Source: Acidiluteibacter sp965660325
GTDB lineage: Bacteria > Bacteroidota > Bacteroidia > Flavobacteriales_E > Vicingaceae
Direction of reading: 5' to 3'
DNA: 64,000 bases
NCBI GenBank assembly: GCA_965660325.1
Contig: CBFHZL010000001.1
Location: 1-64,000, forward strand
Below are positions 57,868 to 64,000 of the stretch, in pieces. Numbering within the stretch: the stretch's first letter is position 1; each line of letters opens with the position of its first letter. Position numbers and translations under genes: made by a program. A model generated the notes under the pieces. That model was not told the DNA's origin, made no database searches, and saw nothing but the letters and a program-made list of their open reading frames with translations.

Positions 57868-58668
57868 TTAAACTGGTTTTATATTCTTGGCAATTTTAAA
57901 GAAAATTGCCGGTGTATATCTTCTAATAAATAAAAGTAATAGTTCTCGCTTTCCAACGAAAATTTCTACCTTCTTTTTTTCAATTCCGCTTATAATTTTC
58001 TTGGCACACTCATTTACATCCATCCCTTTTGCCAAGCTATCGTCCATCTTCTCTGTAGACTTTCCGTTCTCATCTAGTGCATGTTTAGAAATTTCGGTGT
58101 TAATTCTACCCGGATAAACGATACTTACATCAATGCCATTTTTACTTTCTTCTAAGTAAAGTGTTTCCAAAAAACCTTTAAGGGCATGTTTCGAGGCAGA
58201 ATAGGATGAGCGCAAAGGAAACCCAAATTGCCCCACGATACTGCTAATTCCCACTATATGCCCGTTTCCCTGTGCAATCATATCAGGCAGCACAAGCGTA
58301 GTCAAATAAACACTACCGATGTAATTTACCTCAATAAGTTTGCGATGCACACTCATATCTGTAGATCTCACTAAACCACGTTGGCTTATGCCTCCATTGT
58401 TAATCAGAACATCTAACTGTACTTCGTGCTTTTTTAGCTGACTATATGCTGTCTCTAGAGAATTCGTATTCGATAAATCTAAAGGTAACACCATCACTTC
58501 ACCAGCCCCTTTACAGGCTTCTTTCACAGCTAACAAAACGCTTTCATTTCTAGCGGATAAAATAAGATTAGCGCTTTTTTTTGCATATTGTATTGCAAGT
58601 GCTTTCCCGATTCCTGAAGAAGCTCCGGTGATCCAAATCCACTTATTGTTATATTGATAATTACTCAA
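57868..58668 (-). CDS. Short-chain dehydrogenase/reductase
   Basis: Classical SDR of 266 residues: NAD(P)-binding TGASSGIGKA (residues 15-24), LINNGGIS (NNAG-like), catalytic Ser in VGISSIVGQFG and YSASKHALKGF (Tyr and Lys, YxxxK). The C-terminal part with VKIFVGKRELLLLFIRRYTPAIFFKIAK resembles the DHRS7-like subgroup that works on lipids or steroids, often membrane-associated. The Lys of the cofactor loop is not enough to choose NADH or NADPH. It is located 23 nt after the GT2 gene and 11 nt before the VOC gene. Confidence 0.86.
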   Translation of the reverse strand: MSNYQYNNKWIWITGASSGIGKALAIQYAKKSANLILSARNESVLLAVKEACKGAGEVMVLPLDLSNTNSLETAYSQLKKHEVQLDVLINNGGISQRGLVRSTDMSVHRKLIEVNYIGSVYLTTLVLPDMIAQGNGHIVGISSIVGQFGFPLRSSYSASKHALKGFLETLYLEESKNGIDVSIVYPGRINTEISKHALDENGKSTEKMDDSLAKGMDVNECAKKIISGIEKKKVEIFVGKRELLLLFIRRYTPAIFFKIAKNIKPV

Positions 58669-58691
58669 TTAAATCCTAATGATTGGTTACA

Positions 58692-59399
58692 CTATTTAAG
58701 CAACCACTTGTATATTTTCGCCATTTTCCTTGAAGGATAATTCAAATAAAATAGCATAAAAACAAAAAGGTTTGCGAAATTGATGCGAAAGTAACTGTTT
58801 TTATCATATTTCCTTGTAGAAATGAGGCACCCTTTTGGTATAATCTTAAATCGACCTTCTCCTTTTACCCTTCTCAACCATTCGTATTCTTCCATAATAC
58901 ACATCTCTTCATCGAAGCCTTGACTTTTTTCAAAAAGATTCTTTTCCACAAATAGACTTTGATCTCCCCCACGAAACATTAAAAAATGATACCGTGTAAA
59001 AAAGGCATTCATGCGCATTTGCAACGCATTAGTATCAAATCGACTTCGATAACAGCCGTACTTATAACCATCTGCAATAGAAGCGTCGATATCGTTTAGG
59101 TAAGACTTGGGAGGTCGAGTGTCTGCATGTACAAAATATAAGACGTTTCCCTTTGCTACTTTTGCCCCTACATTCATTTGAATTGCCCTAGAAGGTGCTG
59201 ATGAAGTAACCACTACATCGAGCGTTTGAATCAGCTCAAGTGTTCCATCCGTGCTTCCTCCGTCCACTATTATGATTTCTTGCAGTCGAGAGTCAGATGT
59301 CCTAAGCCAAGTTAGCAGTTCTTGTATATTCGATGACTCGTTTAACGTAGGGATGATTATACTAAGGGCTAGTGAAAAGGACTTATTATTTGAATACAT
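58692..59399 (-). CDS. GT2 glycosyltransferase of the TIGR04283 (arsenosugar-type) family
   Basis: A 235-residue GT-A-fold transferase. It shows SLALSIIIPTLNESSNIQEL, VDGGSTDGTLEL, then the DxD-like HADTRPP and the family segment ALQMRMNAFFTRYHFLMFRGGDQSLFVEKNLFEKSQGFDEEMCIMEEYEWLRRV, which is typical of the TIGR04283 group. That group was named for neighbours in arsenosugar clusters (ArsM/ArsS); those genes are absent here, so the acceptor may be unrelated to arsenic. It is first in a unit with the SDR and VOC genes and is divergent, by 70 nt, from the DUF547 gene. Confidence 0.82.
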   Translation of the reverse strand: MYSNNKSFSLALSIIIPTLNESSNIQELLTWLRTSDSRLQEIIIVDGGSTDGTLELIQTLDVVVTSSAPSRAIQMNVGAKVAKGNVLYFVHADTRPPKSYLNDIDASIADGYKYGCYRSRFDTNALQMRMNAFFTRYHFLMFRGGDQSLFVEKNLFEKSQGFDEEMCIMEEYEWLRRVKGEGRFKIIPKGCLISTRKYDKNSYFRINFANLFVFMLFYLNYPSRKMAKIYKWLLK

Positions 59400-59431
59400 T
59401 TGTGAATAGCTTGTTTACTTTATATCGACCA

Positions 59432-59450
59432 TTTACGTAAATACCGTAAA
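59432..59450. promoter_or_regulatory. Candidate operator in the divergent gap
   Basis: TTTACG-N7-CGTAAA, an inverted repeat of 6-nt arms, overlaps a perfect palindrome TTTACGTAAA (59432-59441). It lies midway in the 70-nt gap between the GT2 and DUF547 start codons. Neither direction has a clear TANNTTTG, so shared regulation by a protein binding here is possible but inferred. Confidence 0.4.
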
Positions 59451-59469
59451 AAGGTAAATCTATAACGTT

Positions 59470-60264
59470 ATGAAAAAACTAATCATTCTATCCGTCATCT
59501 TTCAGCTCTTTCTGACCAATTGCGGAGCAGCAAATGTAACAGAATCTAAAACAACTGCAGCTGAAGAGGTAAACTACATTCAACTTTCCACTGAGCTAAT
59601 TCAATCAGTTATGAAAGGGACAAGTACGGATAGTTTGCAGCAGAAGCTAGCGAATGTACCAATGGATGTTTTAGCCAACCAGTTAAGCACCGACAAGGAA
59701 AAAAAAGTTTTTTGGATTAATGTATACAACGCATACATCCAACTTATACTATCAGAAAAGCCGTCTCTTTACGACGATAGAGGTGCCTTTTTCAAGATGA
59801 AACAAATCGAGATAGCCGGCAAATTACTTAGTTTTGATGACATTGAGCACGGAATCATACGCAGCTCCACCATAAAGCTCTCCCTGGGTTTATTAAAAAA
59901 TCCATTTGTAGGAAAATATGAGCGAACATTTAGAACAAAGAACACAGATCCAAGAATACACTTTGCATTGAATTGCGGAGCTAAGAGCTGTCCTTTAGTA
60001 GCAGCTTACCAAGTGGAGAATTTTAATTCAAAAATTGATGCAGTTGCGGTTAACTTTTTGAACAAAACAACTAATTATGACTCAATGTTAAATAAAGTAA
60101 CAACTACTTCATTATTCAGTTGGTTTCGTGGAGACTTTGGAGGGAAGAAAGGAATACGTAAATTTTTAAACGATTATGAATTAATTCCAAATGACCGAAA
60201 ACCCGAACTTGATTTTGCACCTTATAATTGGGAGTTAAGCCTTGGAAATTATTATGAAAAATAA
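59470..60264 (+). CDS. DUF547 domain lipoprotein
   Basis: A 264-residue predicted lipoprotein: signal peptide MKKLIILSVIFQLFLTNC with lipobox LTNC (Cys18). The DUF547 domain has KVFWINVYNAYIQLIL near residue 80, FFKMKQIEIAGKLLSFDDIEHGIIRS, and the His/Cys segment DPRIHFALNCGAKSCPLVAAY, followed by TTSLFSWFRGDFGGKKGIRKFLNDY. This His-Cys arrangement suggests a papain/transglutaminase-like or metal site, but no activity is established. It overlaps the rhodanese gene by 11 nt, a pair that recurs in Bacteroidota beside TIGR04283 transferases. Confidence 0.85.
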   Translation: MKKLIILSVIFQLFLTNCGAANVTESKTTAAEEVNYIQLSTELIQSVMKGTSTDSLQQKLANVPMDVLANQLSTDKEKKVFWINVYNAYIQLILSEKPSLYDDRGAFFKMKQIEIAGKLLSFDDIEHGIIRSSTIKLSLGLLKNPFVGKYERTFRTKNTDPRIHFALNCGAKSCPLVAAYQVENFNSKIDAVAVNFLNKTTNYDSMLNKVTTTSLFSWFRGDFGGKKGIRKFLNDYELIPNDRKPELDFAPYNWELSLGNYYEK

Positions 60265-60751
60265 ACTATATCTATTAATAGCACTACAAATGTCATTTTT
60301 CTCAGCTATATCTCAGGTATCGAGCACCTCCTATAATCTGATGTTAAAAACACTACTGAGTAATTCAGTGGAACAGATTTCAATAGAGGACGCAGATGCA
60401 AATATTGCTATCTTTTTAGATGCCAGAACGAAAGCGGAATATGACGTCTCTCATATTGAAGGGTCAATATGGGTGGGTTACGAAAACTTCAAACTTGATG
60501 CAATAGATCAGCTACCTAGAGATAAAAAAATAATCGTTTATTGCTCCGTGGGTTATAGAAGTGAAAAGATTGGCGAAAAGCTCGAATCAGCAGGATTTTT
60601 AAACACTTATAATTTATATGGTGGGATTTTTGAATGGGTGAATTCAGGAAAAGAAATCGTTAATTCTTTAGGTGAGCCAACTGAGCAAATTCACGCCTAC
60701 AATAAAGTCTGGGGTGTTTGGCTAAATAAAGGCCAGAAGGTCTACAAATAG
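60254..60751 (+). CDS. Exported rhodanese-like sulfurtransferase
   Basis: A single-domain rhodanese of 165 residues with signal peptide (MKNKLYLLIALQMSFFSAIS). The fold starts FLDARTKAEYDVSHIEGSIWV, and the active-site loop is YCSVGYRSEK: Cys97 with CSVGYR (97-102), a normal catalytic loop. The protein is probably periplasmic and would accept sulfane sulfur or act as a phosphatase-like binder. I place the start at the ATG 60254, inside the DUF547 gene end, instead of a TTG at 60242, because it gives a clean signal peptide. Its partner is presumably DUF547. Confidence 0.85.
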   Translation: MKNKLYLLIALQMSFFSAISQVSSTSYNLMLKTLLSNSVEQISIEDADANIAIFLDARTKAEYDVSHIEGSIWVGYENFKLDAIDQLPRDKKIIVYCSVGYRSEKIGEKLESAGFLNTYNLYGGIFEWVNSGKEIVNSLGEPTEQIHAYNKVWGVWLNKGQKVYK

Positions 60752-60835
60752 AGACAGAATGACAAGCTTGAGACAAACTTTTTTGCTCAAAAAAGGTTAA
60801 TTTTATAGCACTGTAGTTTCATTAAATCAATATTT

Positions 60836-63800
60836 ATGTTCAAAAGAATTATAATACCTGCACTTATAGTGCTAGGATGCAATACATTATTTGCTCAAGA
60901 ATTCGTAAGAAAGATGGCCGACGAGTCGGTAAATTTTTACGAAGTACAGAAATCTTTTAATGAATTCTATGCTGGTAAGCCATATGAAAAAGGTAAAGGC
61001 TTTAAACAGTTTAAGAGATGGGAGTGGTTTACCGACCAACGCGTTTTTCCATCGGGTGAGCGCTTCGCCTCAAACTTAGCTTGGAACAATTTCATGGATT
61101 ATAAAAAGACACATCGTAGTGCTTTCACAGCGGAGAAGTCAGCCAACTGGACCTCATTAGGGCCCAATGATTGGAACTCGGTAAGCTACAGTCCTGGGCA
61201 AGGACGTGTAAACGTTATTGCGATGGACCCAAATGATACCAATACCATATTTATTGGTGCACCGGCGGGAGGTCTTTGGAAAAGCACAAATGGAGGTTCA
61301 TCATGGACGGTTTTAACCGATAACCTACCTGTATTAGGTGTTACTGGAATAGGCATAGATCCTAACAATTCTAATATTGTATACATCGCAACTGGTGATG
61401 GTTTTGGAAGTGACACATACAGCGTAGGTGTTTTAAAATCAATAGATGGTGGATTAAGTTTTAACACAACAGGCTTGTCATTTAACATTGCGCAAAGCAT
61501 ACGACCAACTAAAATATTAATGCACCCAACCAACTCTAATAAACATTGGGTAAGTACTAGTACGGGTGTGTATATGACCACAGACGGAGGTGCAAATTAC
61601 AACAGAACGCAAACTGGTTTTATTTGGGATTTGGAAATGCACCCTACTGATACTAATATTATTTATGCTAGTAGTACTCAGTTTCACAAATCAACAGACG
61701 GTGGTTTGTCTTTTTCACTATCCAACACAGGATTACCTTCACGATTTGCAGTAAACAGAATGGTAATTGGGGTTACACCAGATGATCCCGCAGTAGTTTA
61801 CGGATTGTATGGCGCTTCTTCTGATGCCTCTTATTATGGCCTTTACAGATCGCTAGACACAGGAAATACTTGGACACAAATGAGCAACTCTCCAAATATT
61901 TTAAGTAGCTCTAATGACGGCTCAGGTTCAGGTGGTCAGAGTTGGTATGATTTAGCAATCGCTATTTCTCCTGACAATGCCGATGAAGTATTTATCGGAG
62001 GAGTGAATGTTTGGAAGTCAATTGATGCAGGTGTAAATTGGAACATTTCTGCTCATTGGGTATGGCCAAACACGATCGGCTATACACACGCTGACATCCA
62101 TACATTAGAATTTTTTAATGGTCATCTTTATTGTGGTTCTGATGGTGGATTTTTTAAGTCAACTGATAAAGGAAATAATTATTCAGATCTATCTGCTACA
62201 TTAGAGATATCTCAATTTTATAAGATCGCAGGCTCTGAATTAGCACCGAATAAGATTGTTGGTGGAACGCAAGACAACGGCTGTATGCGCGGATATGTTG
62301 GCAATAAGGAGTGGACACAAGTTTTTGGAGCAGATGGAATGGAATGTGCCATTCATCACACGGACACCAACATTATCTTTACTTCATCACAAAATGGAGG
62401 TTTGAGAAGGTCGGTAAACAATGGCTCTACCTTCAGAGGAATTGCAGGATCCATTAGGAATTCTGAGTCAGGCGCTTGGGTAACTCCATATACTTTAGAC
62501 CAAAATAACCCAGATAGAATCATAGCAGGATTTGAAAACATTTGGTTATCAAACAATTTGGGAACCAATTGGGCAAAAATTTCTAACTTCCCCGGAGGAC
62601 CAACGTTTAGAACTTTAGAAGTCGCCCCTTCGAACTCAAATACGATTTACGCAGGAACTCAGGCGAGTATCTTTAAGACTAATAACCTTGGGGTCAGTTG
62701 GGTTGATATTACTAACAACTTACCGGGTCTTTCTAAAACATATATCGAAATAAATGACCAAAATGCTAATGAAGTTTGGGTTACTTTGTCAGGATTTTTA
62801 GCGGGTAACAAAGTGTTCCATTCCACCAATGGGGGGAGTAGTTGGAATAATATTAGCTATGACTTGCCCAATTTACCTGTAAACTGCATCGAAAGAGACA
62901 TCAGAAATGGCATACTTTATGTAGGAACAGACGTGGGTATTTACTACAAAAAACCATTTACTTTTGAGTGGCTTCCATACATGAGTGGCTTGCCAAATGT
63001 TATCGTGAATGAATTGGAAATGAATTATTCAACCAATAAACTAAGAGCAGCTACTTACGGAAGAGGTGTCTGGATGTCAGATCCATTCGAATATCCTACG
63101 AACCGGCCTGTCGCTAGATTTAATTCTAACAATTCTGTCGCTTGTCCCGGAATTCCTGTTCAATTCAATGACCAGTCATTAAACACCATCACCAGCTATC
63201 AATGGTCATTTCCAGGAGGAATCCCTGCACAATCGACTTTAGCTAACCCTACAGTGACTTATGCAAATACAGGAACATATGATGTTACACTCATCGTATC
63301 AGATGGCACCAATTCAGATACCATAACACTAATAAACTATCTAGACGTAGAGGTTCCACCGATTGAAAATCTACCTTTTACAGAGGATTTTGAATTGGCA
63401 GTTTTTCCAAGAAATCCTGTAGCCAAATTTGCTATAGAAAACTTTGACGGTGATAATACTTGGGAGCATATGTTTTCTATTCCAGCATTAACGTATGTAT
63501 TAAAAATTGACAACTATACCACTTTAGGCGCAGGATTTTCAGATGTTTTAGTATTTCCTCCATTAAACTTCGATACAGTAAGCTATCCACACTTGTTTTT
63601 TGATATTGCCTACAGTGGTATTCCAAACTTTGGTGGCGATACAATAAATTTATATTACAGCACCGATTGTGGGAATAATAAAACACTTTTTGCTTCGCTA
63701 GATGGTGCACAACTGCAATCTGTGACACCACAATCTACAGAATATGCACCAGCAGGCAAATCTGATTTTAAAACGATAGGTGTGCCAATTACAGCAGCTG

Positions 63801-64000
63801 CAAACAATCCTATCGTTAATTTATATCTTGAAAATGTATCAGGTCCGGGGAACTCATTATATATCGATAATATCAGAGTAGAGCAGGTACCTGTTGGTCT
63901 GAATGTAAACACAGTTAATAATGCAAACATCACTGCTTACCCAAACCCTACAAAAGGAGACATAACCATTAAATGGTCAGGGTATGATGAAAACCCAATG
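60836..64000 (+). CDS. T9SS-type beta-propeller protein with PKD domain (3' end outside window)
   Basis: An open frame of at least 1,055 codons with no stop to the window edge. A signal peptide (MFKRIIIPALIVLGCNTLFA) leads; an N-terminal helical stretch and WTSLGP follow, then a propeller with Asp-box repeats (STNGGSSWTV, SLDTGNTWTQ, SIDAGVNWNI, STNGGSSWNN). Near 62090-62290 it has the HADIH...GSDGGFFK...GGTQDNG block shared with the protein at 43650. A PKD domain (about 63110-63350, VARFNSNNSVACPGIPVQF) and a beta-sandwich follow, and TAYPNPTKGDITIKW begins a T9SS sorting domain. Function unknown. Confidence 0.87.
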   Translation, partial: MFKRIIIPALIVLGCNTLFAQEFVRKMADESVNFYEVQKSFNEFYAGKPYEKGKGFKQFKRWEWFTDQRVFPSGERFASNLAWNNFMDYKKTHRSAFTAEKSANWTSLGPNDWNSVSYSPGQGRVNVIAMDPNDTNTIFIGAPAGGLWKSTNGGSSWTVLTDNLPVLGVTGIGIDPNNSNIVYIATGDGFGSDTYSVGVLKSIDGGLSFNTTGLSFNIAQSIRPTKILMHPTNSNKHWVSTSTGVYMTTDGGANYNRTQTGFIWDLEMHPTDTNIIYASSTQFHKSTDGGLSFSLSNTGLPSRFAVNRMVIGVTPDDPAVVYGLYGASSDASYYGLYRSLDTGNTWTQMSNSPNILSSSNDGSGSGGQSWYDLAIAISPDNADEVFIGGVNVWKSIDAGVNWNISAHWVWPNTIGYTHADIHTLEFFNGHLYCGSDGGFFKSTDKGNNYSDLSATLEISQFYKIAGSELAPNKIVGGTQDNGCMRGYVGNKEWTQVFGADGMECAIHHTDTNIIFTSSQNGGLRRSVNNGSTFRGIAGSIRNSESGAWVTPYTLDQNNPDRIIAGFENIWLSNNLGTNWAKISNFPGGPTFRTLEVAPSNSNTIYAGTQASIFKTNNLGVSWVDITNNLPGLSKTYIEINDQNANEVWVTLSGFLAGNKVFHSTNGGSSWNNISYDLPNLPVNCIERDIRNGILYVGTDVGIYYKKPFTFEWLPYMSGLPNVIVNELEMNYSTNKLRAATYGRGVWMSDPFEYPTNRPVARFNSNNSVACPGIPVQFNDQSLNTITSYQWSFPGGIPAQSTLANPTVTYANTGTYDVTLIVSDGTNSDTITLINYLDVEVPPIENLPFTEDFELAVFPRNPVAKFAIENFDGDNTWEHMFSIPALTYVLKIDNYTTLGAGFSDVLVFPPLNFDTVSYPHLFFDIAYSGIPNFGGDTINLYYSTDCGNNKTLFASLDGAQLQSVTPQSTEYAPAGKSDFKTIGVPITAAANNPIVNLYLENVSGPGNSLYIDNIRVEQVPVGLNVNTVNNANITAYPNPTKGDITIKWSGYDENPM

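Noticed and set aside
1..64000. CRISPR arrays, tRNA/rRNA genes, prophage or defence islands
   Set aside because: No regularly spaced repeats, clover-leaf-like segments with CCA-type ends, integrases or known defence domains were seen on either strand by eye; a covariance-model scan would be decisive.

Overview
The window is a chromosomal segment of a Bacteroidota bacterium, most likely a marine member of the Flavobacteriales. The evidence is: a type IX secretion (T9SS) C-terminal sorting domain; several families that are essentially Bacteroidota-only (DUF4290, DUF4199, DUF4783, DUF4834, GWxTD, YfhO-like 900-residue membrane proteins); promoters of the TTG-N19-TANNTTTG type instead of TTGACA/TATAAT; few Shine-Dalgarno sequences; and fusA-rpsJ adjacency without tuf. 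The sequence is AT-rich and very compact. No tRNA, rRNA, CRISPR array, prophage or intact transposase was seen.

Layout. (1) 1-5297, minus: head of the ribosomal str/S10 superoperon (rpsL, rpsG, fusA, rpsJ, rplC, rplD, rplW, start of rplB) with a textbook Bacteroidota promoter. (2) 5571-12401, plus: UvrD/PcrA helicase, DUF4290 protein, MurA with Asp in place of the catalytic Cys, a TlpA-like thioredoxin, GrpE and DnaJ. (3) 12402-14803: a loose, AT-rich accessory patch with a GT87-type membrane protein flanked by palindromic REPIN-like repeats, plus a small orphan membrane protein. (4) 14804-20721, plus: NatAB-like ABC exporter, Ppx/GppA phosphatase, a sigma-54 activator without its DNA-binding domain, a 40-nt palindrome, and Mpl. 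(5) 20718-27045: DUF4199 protein, Rho with a long disordered insert, Gfo/Idh/MocA oxidoreductase, GalE, RlmH, DUF4783 protein, NadC, then the YihY membrane protein (27048-28010). (6) 28007-43505, minus: a surface-glycan locus (flippase, HAD phosphatase, fused nucleotidyltransferase-sugar kinase, DegT aminotransferase, epimerase, two left-handed beta-helix acyltransferases, glycosyltransferase, sulfotransferase, YfhO-like protein) behind carB-DUF4834. (7) 43650-51516: a large T9SS propeller protein, an outer-membrane protein, OsmC, a bacilliredoxin YtxJ, a 41-residue lipoprotein, Ung, an Omp85-family barrel and an L,D-transpeptidase. (8) 51635-56792, plus: GWxTD lipoprotein, RlmB, a GT39-type glycosyltransferase and a PlsC-like acyltransferase. 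(9) 56789-60751: a minus-strand GT2/SDR/VOC operon divergent from DUF547-rhodanese. (10) 60836-end: a second T9SS propeller protein, cut by the window edge.

Most of the window is housekeeping and envelope biology. Nothing in it clearly amounts to a wholly new multi-gene system. The most interesting leads are the REPIN-flanked glycosyltransferase cassette, the GT2/SDR/VOC versus DUF547/rhodanese divergon with a candidate operator, the HTH-less sigma-54 activator beside Ppx, the disordered Rho insert, the sulfotransferase inside a surface-glycan operon, and overlapping stop codons at five of six convergent gene junctions. All calls come from reading the sequence; no database search was run.
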